Positions 26,791 through 35,216 of a stretch of DNA of 35,393 nucleotides are shown in pieces (the first letter of the stretch is position 1; each line of letters opens with the position of its first letter). Under the pieces are notes generated by a model. It was not told the DNA's origin. It was given only the letters and a program-made list of their open reading frames with translations, and ran no database searches. Source of the DNA: Pseudomonas oleovorans subsp. oleovorans (lineage in GTDB: Bacteria > Pseudomonadota > Gammaproteobacteria > Pseudomonadales > Pseudomonadaceae); assembly GCF_002197815.1 (NCBI RefSeq), contig NZ_NIUB01000046.1, positions 1-35,393 on the forward strand, written 5' to 3'. A program made the translations under genes and the position numbers.

Positions 26791-27213
26791 TTACTCGTCA
26801 GCGTTGTCGCTGTCGTTGCTGTCGCTGTCATCGCCGTCGTTGGACTCGGCGTTTTCAGGACGTTCACGACGCTCGCGGCGCTCACTGCGGTTTTCTTCGG
26901 CCTTCAGCATCTCGGACTGGCCAGTGACGGCCTCGTCGCGACGGATGACCAGGTTACGGATCACGGCGTCGTTGTAGCGGAAGTTGTCTTCCAGCTCGGC
27001 CAGGGCCTTGCCGGTGCACTCTACGTTGAGCATCACGTAGTGGGCTTTGTGGACGTTGTTGATGGCGTAAGCCAGCTGACGACGGCCCCAATCTTCCAGG
27101 CGGTGAATCTTGCCACCGTCTTCTTCGATCAGCTTGGTGTAACGCTCGACCATGCCGCCGACTTGCTCGCTCTGGTCCGGGTGAACCAGAAAGATGATTT
27201 CGTAATGACGCAT
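26791..27213 (-). CDS. rpsF: 30S ribosomal protein S6
   Basis: S6 is a 140-residue ribosomal protein that partners S18. The conserved core runs MRHYEIIFLVHPDQSEQV, RLEDWGRRQLAYAINNVHKA, then HYVMLNVEC and the NDAVIRNLVIRRDEA block. The C-terminal 40 residues are strongly acidic and end in a run of Asp, Asn, Ser and Glu, a natural substrate for the RimK glutamate ligase in gamma-proteobacteria (general knowledge, not shown here). It is the first gene of the group. The ribosome-binding site is TAAGGAGC. Confidence 0.98.
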   Translation of the reverse strand: MRHYEIIFLVHPDQSEQVGGMVERYTKLIEEDGGKIHRLEDWGRRQLAYAINNVHKAHYVMLNVECTGKALAELEDNFRYNDAVIRNLVIRRDEAVTGQSEMLKAEENRSERRERRERPENAESNDGDDSDSNDSDNADE

Positions 27214-27457
27214 AAATGCTCCTTACGGGTTGTAGCCTGCCAACTAAGGTGGTCAGGCAAGGAGTGGGTTTTTCTCGTGATGAGCTTGCCAGGCGGTAGG
27301 CGCGAAAGGGCCTGCCGTCACGGCAAGGGGCGCCATTCTAGAGAAGCCCCTCGCCGCACGCAAGGCAGATTGGCGATTATTTGAACAGCCAGCCGCGGGC
27401 GCATCCGTGGGCAGCAGGCCCCGAGCGTAAGACAACCTGGAGCGCAGAGCATAGGGC
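27214..27457 (-). promoter_or_regulatory. rpsF upstream region with a leader hairpin
   Basis: This is the 5' flank of the rpsF operon on the minus strand. Close to the gene, GCCTG and CAGGC (27235-27239 and 27254-27258) form a stem around CCACC...TTGG, placed just before the ribosome-binding site. This is where an S6:S18-binding leader is found in many bacteria. I could not verify the precise S6:S18 motif, nor fix the -35/-10 elements. Confidence 0.35.
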
Positions 27458-27726
27458 TAGGGTCTGTTGCCGTTTCGACGTGAGCCGCGTTGCTGCGCCA
27501 AATTGCGCCACGCGAGGCGCGGGATGCAGGTAATGGTCGTTCCCCTGCCAAACCCAGCAACGACGCATGGCGCAATTTGCCGCGCAACCCGAAGGGACGG
27601 GCCAGTTTTTGCGTGGTACGTCGTTACTCGACGGCTCATTTGGGCGACCAAACTTCGCGTCTCGCGCCTAGCCCCACGCAAAAACTGGCTCCGTCGCGGC
27701 CGTGCGCGAAACGGCAACAAACCCTA
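27458..27726. mobile_element. MITE-like element with TA flanks and nested hairpins
   Basis: Terminal inverted repeats begin GGGTCTGTTGCCGTTTCG at 27460 and GGGTTTGTTGCCGTTTCG on the other strand from 27724. TA lies outside each end (27458-27459 and 27725-27726). Two internal perfect inverted repeats lie inside, so the element is highly structured: an 11-bp pair (27500-27510 with 27568-27578) and a 16-bp pair (27601-27616 with 27674-27689). No credible gene is present. It sits in the 715-bp rpsF-rlmB spacer. Confidence 0.75.
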
Positions 27727-27729
27727 GGA

Positions 27730-27883
27730 CGTAGGGCGGACCCAGGAGCGCAGCGAACAGTCCGCCAAGGCATACCGAGTCCAGCATTACGCTCCATCAG
27801 GACACCTGGCGTACTGCTTCGTGACGACTGCTGAATGCAGGAGGTAGAGCAGCGCAGAATGCCAAAGCCGAGTACGCCCTACG
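27730..27883. repeat. Intergenic repeat bounded by CGTAGGGCG
   Basis: CGTAGGGCG (27730-27738) and its complement (27875-27883) bound a 154-bp segment with an internal GGCGGAC/GTCCGCC pair. It shares the stretch TGCAGGAGGTAGAGC with the MITE-like element at 22150. The rest of the spacer, 27884-27928, shows nothing recognisable. Confidence 0.5.
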
Positions 27884-27928
27884 ACGGCCGGGGTACGCAG
27901 CACGCACACCGGCCCGCAGTAATCGCTG

Positions 27929-28693
27929 TTACTTGGAGCTTTTTACCTGACGCTTATTGTTTCTCTGACGCACCGCCTCGAACAAGCAGACCCCGGTAGC
28001 AACCGAGACGTTGAGACTGCTGACACTGCCGCTCATGGGCAGCTTGACCAGGTAATCGCAATGCTCGCGGGTCAAACGGCGCATTCCCTTGCCCTCGGCC
28101 CCCATGACCAGCACGGTCGGCCCGGTCATGTCCTGCTGATAGACCTCAAGCTCGGCCTCACCGGCCGTACCAACCACCCACAGGCCGCGCTGCTGCAACT
28201 TCTCCAGACTGCGCGCCAGGTTGGTCACCGCCACCAGCGGAATCACCTCGGCAGCACCACAGGCCACCTTGCGTACCGTGGCGTTGAGGGTTGCCGATTT
28301 GTCCTTGGGCACAATCACCGCCAACGCGCCGGCGGCATCTGCCGTGCGCAGACAAGCCCCAAGGTTGTGCGGGTCGGTCACGCCGTCGAGCACCAGCAGC
28401 AAAGGCGGGCCCTCGCAGCGCTCAAGCAACTCCTCGAGCATCGCCTCGCCCCAGACCTGACTGGGGCTGACATCGGCAACCACACCCTGGTGCACACCCT
28501 CGACCCAGGCGTCCATCTCACGGCGCTCGCACTGCCCCACTTTTACGCGAGACTGCGCAGCCAGCTCCAGCAAGGGCTGCACCCGAGGATCACTGCGACC
28601 ATCGGCCAGCCAGACCTGCTTCACCCGTTTGGGATGATGACGCAGCATGGCCTCTACGGCATGTACGCCGTAGATCTTTTCCAGATCACTCAT
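27929..28693 (-). CDS. rlmB: 23S rRNA (guanosine-2'-O-)-methyltransferase RlmB
   Basis: RlmB is a 254-residue SPOUT (TrmH-type) methyltransferase that methylates the ribose of G2251 in 23S rRNA. The N-terminal substrate-binding domain (IYGVHAVEAMLRHHP) spans about 1-80. The trefoil-knotted SAM domain follows with its three motifs: LDGVTDPHNLGACLRTADA (about 103-121), LVMGAEGKGMRRLT (about 196-209) and IPMSGS-type KLPMSGSVSSLNVSVA (about 217-232). Its ATG overlaps the rnr stop by four bases, so it is translationally coupled to rnr. Confidence 0.96.
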   Translation of the reverse strand: MSDLEKIYGVHAVEAMLRHHPKRVKQVWLADGRSDPRVQPLLELAAQSRVKVGQCERREMDAWVEGVHQGVVADVSPSQVWGEAMLEELLERCEGPPLLLVLDGVTDPHNLGACLRTADAAGALAVIVPKDKSATLNATVRKVACGAAEVIPLVAVTNLARSLEKLQQRGLWVVGTAGEAELEVYQQDMTGPTVLVMGAEGKGMRRLTREHCDYLVKLPMSGSVSSLNVSVATGVCLFEAVRQRNNKRQVKSSK

Positions 28694-31185
28694 GACTTGG
28701 CCTTACGCTTGCGCGGCTTTCCGGCAGCTGGCGGGGCACTGTCACTACGCCCGGAGCCTTTGCGCGCACCACCGGCCGGCTTGCTCGCCGACTTGCCGGC
28801 AGCGCCCTTGCCAGCCTTGGCGCCGGCCAGCAGCGCCTTCTTCACGTCTCGGCTCTTCTGCACGTCGGTATTGCCCATGCTCGGCGCCTTGCCAGCGCGA
28901 CTGCCACGACCAATGGCCTCACGCTCAGCGGCCTGGGACAGTTCGAATTCAATCTTGCGCTCGTCGAGATCGACGCGCATGACCTTGACCTCGACGCTAT
29001 CGCCCAAGCGGAAGCTGCGCCCACTGCGCTCGCCGGACAGACGATGGTGAACCGGGTCGAAGTGGTAGTAGTCGGCCGGCAGCGCGGTCACATGCACCAG
29101 GCCCTCGACGTATATGTCGCGCAGCTCGACGAAAATACCGAAACCGGTCACGGCAGTGATCACACCGGGGAAGGTCTCACCGACACGATCCTGCATGAAC
29201 TCGCACTTGAGCCAGTTGACCACGTCGCGGGTCGCTTCGTCGGCACGGCGCTCGGTCATCGAGCACTGCTCGCCGAGCTTTTCCAGGGTCGCTTCGTCGT
29301 ACGGATAGATACGCGCCTTGGGCATGACTGCCGCACCGGCACGCTCCACGTGCTTGGTGTCGCGCTTGGAACGGATCACGCTGCGAATGGCACGATGCGC
29401 CAACAGGTCGGGATAGCGACGGATCGGCGAGGTGAAGTGAGTGTAAGCCTCGTAATTGAGGCCGAAGTGCCCTTCGTTCTGCGCGCTGTACACCGCCTGA
29501 CTCAGCGAACGCAGCATCACGGTCTGGATCAGGTGATAGTCCGGGCGCTCGCGGATGCTTTCCAGCAGGCGCTGATAGTCCTTGGGTGACGGACCATCCT
29601 TGGACTTGCCACGCTGCAGCGACAACCCCAGCTCACCGAGGAAGGCGTTGAGTTTCTCCAGGCGCTCCGGCGGCGGGCCACCGTGCACGCGATACAGTGA
29701 CGGGATCTGGTGATCCTGCATGAAGCGCGCGGTGGCCACGTTGGCGGCCAGCATGCACTCCTCGATCAGTTTGTGCGCATCGTTGCGCTGGGTCGGGCGG
29801 ATCTCCGCGATCTTGCGCCCTTCGCCGAAGATGATGCGGGTTTCCTGGGTCTCGAAGTCGATGGCGCCGCGCTCGTGACGAGCGGCGGCCAGTACCTGAT
29901 ACAGCGCGTAGAGCTGATTGAGGTGCGGCAGGACCTCCTTGTACTCGCTGCGCAGGGACTTGCCCTCGCTGCTCTTGGGATCTTCCAGCATCAGGCTGAC
30001 CTTGTTGTAGGTCAGGCGCGCATGGGAGTGGATCACCGCCTCGTAGAACTTGTAGTCGACCATCTGGCCGCTCTTGGACATGGTCATTTCGCAGACCATG
30101 GCAAGGCGATCGACATGCGGGTTGAGCGAGCACAGGCCGTTGGACAGTTCCTCCGGCAGCATCGGTACGACGCGCTCGGGGAAATACACCGAGTTGCCGC
30201 GCACGACCGCCTCGGCATCCAGCGCCGAGCCGACCTTGACGTAGTGCGAGACGTCGGCGATGGCCACGTAGAGTTTCCAGCCACCGGAGAACAACTTCCA
30301 ACGGCTGCTGTTCTTCTCGCAGTAGACCGCATCGTCGAAGTCGCGGGCGTCTTCACCATCGATGGTGACGAAAGGCAGATGGCGCAAGTCGATGCGCTTC
30401 TCCTTGTCCTTCTCCTCCACCTCAGGCTTGAGCTTGCGCGCTTCCTTGACTACCGCCTCGGGCCAGACGTGCGGGATGTCGTAGCTGCGCAGCGCCACGT
30501 CGATCTCCATGCCCGGCGCCATGTAGTTGCCGATTACCTCGACGATGTCGCCCTGCGGCTGGAAACGCTGCGTAGGCCAGTGAGTGATCTTGATCTCGAC
30601 GAACTGACCAATGCGCGCACCGGCAGTGCGCCCTGGGGTGACCAGCACTTCCTGCTGGATCTTGGGATTGTCGGCAACGACGAAGCCGATGCCGTTCTCT
30701 TCGTAGTAACGGCCGACGATGCTCTCGTGAGCACGGCTGATCACCTCGACGATGCTGCCTTCGCGACGGCCGCGCCGGTCGAGACCGGCCACGCGCACCA
30801 GGGCACGGTCACCATCGAACACCAGACGCATCTGCGCCGGACTGAGGAAAAGGTCATCACTGCCGTCATCCGGCACGAGGAAGCCGAAGCCGTCGCGGTG
30901 ACCGCTAATGCGCCCGCAGATCAGATCGAGCTTGTCCACCGGCGCGTAGGTGCCGCGGCGGGTATAGATGAGCTGACCATCGCGCTCCATGGCGCGCAGG
31001 CGGCGGCGCAGCGCTTCAAGCTGGTCCTCGGTATCGAGACCGAACTCTTCGACCAGCTGCTCGCGACTGGCGGGCGAACCTCGCTCGGCCAGATGGGCCA
31101 GGATCAGTTCGCGACTGGGGATGGGGTTGTCGTATTTTTCCGCCTCGCGGGCGGCCTCGGGATCGAGGGATTGCCAATCGGCCAT
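28690..31185 (-). CDS. rnr: Ribonuclease R
   Basis: RNase R is an 831-residue processive 3'-5' exoribonuclease that degrades structured RNA. An N-terminal helix-turn-helix/cold-shock region (about 20-220) precedes the RNB catalytic domain. The active-site acids are in IDGEDARDFDDAVY (275-288). A C-terminal S1 domain (about 645-730, GVITAVTGFGIFVELRDIYV) and a lysine/glycine-rich basic tail follow. The start MADWQSLDPEAAREAEKYDN is typical. AGGTAATCC lies upstream of the ATG, and a possible -10 (TATACAT) lies about 20 bases before that. It forms an operon with rlmB and is divergent from the tRNA genes. Confidence 0.97.
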   Translation of the reverse strand: MADWQSLDPEAAREAEKYDNPIPSRELILAHLAERGSPASREQLVEEFGLDTEDQLEALRRRLRAMERDGQLIYTRRGTYAPVDKLDLICGRISGHRDGFGFLVPDDGSDDLFLSPAQMRLVFDGDRALVRVAGLDRRGRREGSIVEVISRAHESIVGRYYEENGIGFVVADNPKIQQEVLVTPGRTAGARIGQFVEIKITHWPTQRFQPQGDIVEVIGNYMAPGMEIDVALRSYDIPHVWPEAVVKEARKLKPEVEEKDKEKRIDLRHLPFVTIDGEDARDFDDAVYCEKNSSRWKLFSGGWKLYVAIADVSHYVKVGSALDAEAVVRGNSVYFPERVVPMLPEELSNGLCSLNPHVDRLAMVCEMTMSKSGQMVDYKFYEAVIHSHARLTYNKVSLMLEDPKSSEGKSLRSEYKEVLPHLNQLYALYQVLAAARHERGAIDFETQETRIIFGEGRKIAEIRPTQRNDAHKLIEECMLAANVATARFMQDHQIPSLYRVHGGPPPERLEKLNAFLGELGLSLQRGKSKDGPSPKDYQRLLESIRERPDYHLIQTVMLRSLSQAVYSAQNEGHFGLNYEAYTHFTSPIRRYPDLLAHRAIRSVIRSKRDTKHVERAGAAVMPKARIYPYDEATLEKLGEQCSMTERRADEATRDVVNWLKCEFMQDRVGETFPGVITAVTGFGIFVELRDIYVEGLVHVTALPADYYHFDPVHHRLSGERSGRSFRLGDSVEVKVMRVDLDERKIEFELSQAAEREAIGRGSRAGKAPSMGNTDVQKSRDVKKALLAGAKAGKGAAGKSASKPAGGARKGSGRSDSAPPAAGKPRKRKAKS

Positions 31186-31300
31186 GTAGGAAGGATTACC
31201 TATGCTTATGTATAAAAGGTGTATGCCATTTGCCTATTGAAGCGCGAAAACGTCATTCAAGGCAGCTTTTCCGGCGACAATAATTTTTTGGGGTCAGGGG

Positions 31301-31329
31301 TTTACAAGGTAAATGCCCGCCCGTATAGT
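31301..31329 (+). promoter_or_regulatory. Sigma-70 promoter of the tRNA-Leu genes
   Basis: TTTACA (31301-31306) and TATAGT (31324-31329) are separated by 17 bases and followed by a GC-rich discriminator (TCGCGCCC). The GC-rich discriminator is typical of stable-RNA promoters under stringent control. Transcription would start about 55 bases before the first tRNA. Confidence 0.8.
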
Positions 31330-31392
31330 TCGCGCCCACAGCGTCGAGCAGACGTTGTAACACGAAGCAGATGATGATTCATCGGTTTCTGT

Positions 31393-31479
31393 GCCCAGGT
31401 GGCGGAATTGGTAGACGCGCTGGTTTCAGGTATCAGTGACTTAACGGTCGTGGAAGTTCGAGTCTTCTCCTGGGCACCA
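31393..31479 (+). tRNA. tRNA-Leu (anticodon CAG), copy 1
   Basis: This is an 87-nt class II tRNA reading codon CUG. The acceptor stem GCCCAGG (31393-31399) pairs with CCTGGGC (31469-31475), followed by A and an encoded CCA. The anticodon loop TTCAGGT gives CAG. It has a long variable arm and a GTTCGAGTC T-arm. Confidence 0.97.
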
Positions 31480-31563
31480 AATTTCGTGAAGTGGTTTGAT
31501 AACCCACTTTACAAATAAACGGATGCAACGCTCCGTGTCGGCAACGACGAACATTGCTGTAGT

Positions 31564-31650
31564 GCCCAGGTGGCGGAATTGGTAGACGCGCTGGTTTCAG
31601 GTATCAGTGACTTAACGGTCGTGGAAGTTCGAGTCTTCTCCTGGGCACCA
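31564..31650 (+). tRNA. tRNA-Leu (anticodon CAG), copy 2
   Basis: This is identical in all 87 bases to the copy at 31393, 84 bases downstream, with the same encoded CCA. The bases directly after both copies (AAATTTC) also match, so the duplication included some 3' flank. Both share one promoter and one terminator. Confidence 0.97.
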
Positions 31651-31656
31651 AATTTC

Positions 31657-31687
31657 AAAAAACCGAGCCAATGGCTCGGTTTTTTAT
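31657..31687 (+). terminator. Intrinsic terminator of the tRNA-Leu operon
   Basis: CCGAGCC (31663-31669) and GGCTCGG (31673-31679) form a stem preceded by an A-run and followed by TTTTTTATT. It begins seven bases after the second tRNA. Confidence 0.95.
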
Positions 31688-31771
31688 TGCCCACGAAAAA
31701 GCAGACCTCCTCGCAGGGCGCGCTACGCCCCCCGCCCAGACCATAGAACAGCGAGGTGCGCACTGCGTACC

Positions 31772-33706
31772 CTACACTTTGAATTGCCCTAGGCTGGCCT
31801 TGAGCTGAGCTGCCAGCTCGTCCAACGCGCGCGCATTGCCGGCTATCGCTGCCACCGCCTCTGCCGCACGCTGCGCTTCGGCATGAATGATCTCGACACG
31901 CCCGCGTACCGCTCCCGCACCGTCCGCCTGATGTGCCGCGGCCTGAGTTGCCGCATTGATGGCGCCATGCACTTCGTCTACCGACTGCTGCACCGATTGC
32001 TGCAGGCGCGCACTGTCACGCAGCACCTGCAGCCCTTCACTACCTTGCGCGCCCGCCTGGGCGATGGCGGCGACCGCCTCCTGCGCGCCCCGCTGCAGGG
32101 CAGCGATATGGGTCTGGATATCGCCGGTGGACTGCTGAGTCTTGCTCGCCAGCGCACGCACCTCGTCAGCCACCACGGCAAACCCGCGACCACTCTCGCC
32201 AGCGCGCGCCGCCTCGATGGCGGCATTGAGCGCCAGCAGGTTGGTCTGCTCGGCGATGGACTGAATCACCGTCAGCACCACCTCGATCTGCTCGCTCTGC
32301 TTGGCCAGGCGCTCGATCACTGCCGAGCCATCGGCCACCCGCGCCACCAAGCCCTCGATCAGCGCAGACAGTCGCTGAGCGATAGCCGCGTTCTCGTGCG
32401 CCGCCTGGCGGATGGTGTCGACGCGCTGCAGCGCCTCCTGCATGGCCTGGCTTTCCGCCTGCGCCTCGTCGGCCATTTGCTCCAACGCCTGCAGGCTACC
32501 CGCCACCTCATCACGCTGCCGGCCGGCCGCTGCCTCGGCCGCCACGCCGCGCTGAGTCAAGCTGCGAATCTGCTCACCGGTACGCAACGCCACCTCACCC
32601 GACTCACGCACGATGGGTTGCAGCTTGGCGATGAAGCGATTGACTGCATCGGCCATCTCGCCGACCTCGTCCTGACTGTCGATGCTCACGCGCCGGGTCA
32701 GATCGCCCTCGCCCGCAGCCAGATCGTTCAGCGCCGCGCTGAGCAGGCGCAAGCGACTGAGCACTCGCCAGCCAAGCACCAGCGCCACCACGACCATTGC
32801 CAGCGCCCCCACGATCAACAGGCCGAGGGCGATGTTCCAGCGCAGCGAATCCGCCGCCACGCGCACCGACTCACCACCGTTGCGTGCCATTTCCTGGGTG
32901 TAGCGCTCAGCCGACTGCAGACGCTCGCGCAGCGCACCGGTCGCCTCCTCGGCAGCACCTGCCAGGCTGCTATCAACCAACTCACCGGCACCACTGACCA
33001 ACGACGCAAAGCGGCCGTCGAGCGCGGCCAGCTCCTTTTCCACCACATCCAGTGACAGGCCCATCTGCACCTTGCCGATCGACGCCCCCATCGGACTGAT
33101 TTGCGCCTCGACCACGTATACACGCGGATCACGCGAGGCCGCCTCCACCAGCTTCTCCAGCGGCGAGTCACCCTGCCCGGCAGCGACCAGCTCACGCACC
33201 TGCGCATTACTGCGATTGAAGTTGCGCGTCAGGCGCTGACCATCGGCGTCATAGATGATGGCGAACAACACCGCCGGATCCTGCTGGGCGATTCGGGTAA
33301 GCGCAGTGAGCGCAGGAATATCCAGATCCCAAATGGACTTCGGCGCCACCCCAGCCAGCAATTGCGCGAGCGCCTGACCGGACTGTTTGAGATTGCCCTC
33401 GAGTACCACGCGCAACTGAGCCTGCTCATCCTTCAACTGCCCGGAAAGCCCCTCACCAAGGCGAGCCCGGGTACTGCCGGCCAACGCAGCGAGGCCCTGA
33501 CTCATCTCACGCTCAGCCATGTTCAACTCTTCACCCAGGCGGCGGCTCTCACCGCCCAGACGCTGCGCCAGATCCTCGACCATGCCGTCGACCGAGGCGC
33601 GCATCAGCCAAACAGCCAAACCGACCTGCACCAACATGGCCAGGCCAAGCGCGACGAACACCGGGCGCAACAAACGGCTACGCAACATGGAAACGATGGC
33701 GAACAC
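31772..33706 (-). CDS. Methyl-accepting chemotaxis protein
   Basis: This is a transmembrane chemoreceptor of about 644 residues. TM1 (about residues 14-35) and TM2 (about 290-312) bracket a periplasmic sensing region containing IWDLDIPALTALTRIAQQDP, a sequence often seen in double-Cache-less helical sensors. A HAMP domain follows (about 312-365). The cytoplasmic signalling domain has the conserved hairpin tip, with EQTNLLALNAAIEAARAGE and then GRGFAVVADEVRALA. The C-terminus (ASLGQFKV) lacks a CheR-tethering pentapeptide. The GTG at 33706 has GAGGAG at proper spacing; GTG 33715 and ATG 33688 are alternatives. Ligand unknown. It is probably monocistronic. Confidence 0.92.
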   Translation of the reverse strand: MFAIVSMLRSRLLRPVFVALGLAMLVQVGLAVWLMRASVDGMVEDLAQRLGGESRRLGEELNMAEREMSQGLAALAGSTRARLGEGLSGQLKDEQAQLRVVLEGNLKQSGQALAQLLAGVAPKSIWDLDIPALTALTRIAQQDPAVLFAIIYDADGQRLTRNFNRSNAQVRELVAAGQGDSPLEKLVEAASRDPRVYVVEAQISPMGASIGKVQMGLSLDVVEKELAALDGRFASLVSGAGELVDSSLAGAAEEATGALRERLQSAERYTQEMARNGGESVRVAADSLRWNIALGLLIVGALAMVVVALVLGWRVLSRLRLLSAALNDLAAGEGDLTRRVSIDSQDEVGEMADAVNRFIAKLQPIVRESGEVALRTGEQIRSLTQRGVAAEAAAGRQRDEVAGSLQALEQMADEAQAESQAMQEALQRVDTIRQAAHENAAIAQRLSALIEGLVARVADGSAVIERLAKQSEQIEVVLTVIQSIAEQTNLLALNAAIEAARAGESGRGFAVVADEVRALASKTQQSTGDIQTHIAALQRGAQEAVAAIAQAGAQGSEGLQVLRDSARLQQSVQQSVDEVHGAINAATQAAAHQADGAGAVRGRVEIIHAEAQRAAEAVAAIAGNARALDELAAQLKASLGQFKV

Positions 33707-33817
33707 GGGGAACACTCCTCAACAACCGTAATAGCTATAACGGCGACTTCCGGGATTTATTGATACAAGCAAAGCGCATGCCCAGCGCACCAGCCAGGGC
33801 CCCGTACGGGCGAGCAC

Positions 33818-33836
33818 AAAAAAGCCGCCCGAAGGC
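33818..33836 (-). terminator. Remnant half of an intrinsic terminator broken by the IS element
   Basis: Read on the minus strand this is GCCTTCGGGCGGCTTTTTT: loop, downstream arm and T-run of a common Pseudomonas terminator. The upstream arm is missing because the IS begins at 33837. The intact stem must have served a minus-strand gene now beyond the right window edge. By synteny that could be purA, which is inference. Confidence 0.65.
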
Positions 33837-33845
33837 TAATGCCAG

Positions 33846-35177
33846 TCAGTTAAGCTGACTGGCATTTTTATTTCTGGTCGGATACTTGGACGGCTTGGGT
33901 TTGACCGCTCGCGGATAACTGCGATCCTCACGACGATGAGGTAGGACGTAGTGCATGGCAGAGGCCTGTAGTTCGGCCAGGTAGCGAGGGATGTTGCCTG
34001 GATGATTCAAAGAGACCCCGTTCAAGAAGCCCAGAATCGCCCAGGTGCAAGCGGTGAAACTCATTTCGCAGGGGTAGATGCCAGGGCAGTGGCGGCTCAT
34101 TTCCAGCATTTGATAACGCAGCAGGTTGTACCCCAGTAGTACGCCCCACAGTTCTTGTTCAATCATCTCCGGCGTTTTACTACGCAGTGTGTAGTGACCC
34201 GCGAGCATGCCTTGCTTCATTTCTCGATAGCCCAGTTCGATTTCCCAACGCTGGTTGTACAGATCCACGATTTCGTCTGGAGGGAAGCGCAGAGGATCGA
34301 TCATTGAGGTCAGTACCTGCCGCACTTTGCCCTTGATGGTCTTGCTTAATAACCGAGCCTGTAGCGTGTCTGGCAGGTCGGGCCATTGTTTACGCGCCTG
34401 CGGCGAGGTCTTTAGTGAGACGATGGCATCGTGGCGCCCTAACTTACGCAGCACCTCGTATTGAGCATCCTTGCGCAGCGGCAGTAACCAATGGCGCTGA
34501 GTGCCTGCCTGTTGCCAGCGATAAAGTAACCCCAGTGAATAGAAGCCACGGTCGAACAAGGTCAGCGAGTGATCGGGTGTACTGTCGATCAGTTGTTCGG
34601 CCAGTTTCATCTCGTTGCTGTGGTAGCCGGCAAAAGCACTACTCACCAGCATGTGGCTGGTCAGCTCCATCTGGCAGACCATGCGAACCTGGGGAAAGCC
34701 GGTATCGCCATGCTGATTACTGGCGCTGCCATAGTGCTTGCGGTTGTCGTCCGTATCCGGCGTGCGCCAGACCACGCCATCGACACTGAGCAGGCGCAAA
34801 CCGGCCCAAGTGGGGTGATTGGCGCTGGCATGCCAGCGTTGTTGAGTCAGGGAAAAGACTTCTCGCACCGCAACACTGCCCAAACGCTGGCGACCTTGCA
34901 CGATTGCACTGGGTGCTACCAATGGCTTCTGCCCAGGCAGCATGATGCCCATACGGCTCGCGGCATCCCAGGCCGACATCCGGCGAAACAACGCCATGGC
35001 GATCACGCACCAGATCATGGCTTCAAGAGGGAGACGTCGCTTACGCAGGGTCGCCACTCCCGCCGTTTCCAGTGCGGTGCTAACTAGGTCTGGATCAAGC
35101 AGCGCCCCCAGCTCGTCAAGGGAGTGGGTGGCAGAAGCTACTTCGTGAGTCAGTGCCAAGGCGCGGGAAAGTCGCAT
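33846..35177 (-). CDS. IS4-family DDE transposase
   Basis: This is a 443-residue transposase that cuts and rejoins the IS ends. It has an N-terminal IS4-type domain (about 10-110, SLDELGALLDPDLVSTALE). The catalytic RNase H-like core has D133 (LLSVDGVVWRTPD), D209 (LTLFDRGFYS) and E314. E314 lies in the IS4 signature Y307-x2-R310-x3-E314-x6-K321 (DLYNQRWEIELGYREMK). All catalytic residues are intact, and the stop codon lies inside the left-end palindrome. The ATG at 35177 is preferred; an ATG at 35204 sits within the hairpin at the intron boundary. Because the intron lies 40 bases upstream of the start, it has probably separated the gene from its native promoter. Confidence 0.93.
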   Translation of the reverse strand: MRLSRALALTHEVASATHSLDELGALLDPDLVSTALETAGVATLRKRRLPLEAMIWCVIAMALFRRMSAWDAASRMGIMLPGQKPLVAPSAIVQGRQRLGSVAVREVFSLTQQRWHASANHPTWAGLRLLSVDGVVWRTPDTDDNRKHYGSASNQHGDTGFPQVRMVCQMELTSHMLVSSAFAGYHSNEMKLAEQLIDSTPDHSLTLFDRGFYSLGLLYRWQQAGTQRHWLLPLRKDAQYEVLRKLGRHDAIVSLKTSPQARKQWPDLPDTLQARLLSKTIKGKVRQVLTSMIDPLRFPPDEIVDLYNQRWEIELGYREMKQGMLAGHYTLRSKTPEMIEQELWGVLLGYNLLRYQMLEMSRHCPGIYPCEMSFTACTWAILGFLNGVSLNHPGNIPRYLAELQASAMHYVLPHRREDRSYPRAVKPKPSKYPTRNKNASQLN

Positions 35178-35185
35178 AAAAAATT

Positions 35186-35206
35186 CGATGCTCAAAACAA
35201 GCATCG
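35186..35206 (+). repeat. Stem-loop immediately before the group II intron
   Basis: CGATGC (35186-35191) pairs with GCATCG (35201-35206) around a nine-base loop, followed by GATTTTCGTT and then the intron. Group IIC introns insert just downstream of such terminator-like hairpins, so this looks like the recognised target. Confidence 0.75.
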
Positions 35207-35216
35207 GATTTTCGTT

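Larger units (their letters stand above)
33837..35216 (-). mobile_element. IS4-family insertion sequence, interrupted by a group II intron
   Basis: The left end begins TAATGCCAGTCAGTTAAG, closely resembling the IS4 terminal repeat as I remember it. It extends into an 11-bp-stem palindrome (33839-33865) followed by TTTTTATTT, which would stop outside transcription entering the transposase gene from the left. The matching right terminal repeat is absent before 35217, where a group II intron begins. The rest of the IS must lie beyond the intron, outside this window. Confidence 0.8.

Noticed and set aside
31509..31763. Minus-strand open frame of 84 codons overlapping the second tRNA-Leu
   Set aside because: It is antisense to the tRNA and its terminator; its middle is simply the complement of the tRNA and has no protein family.
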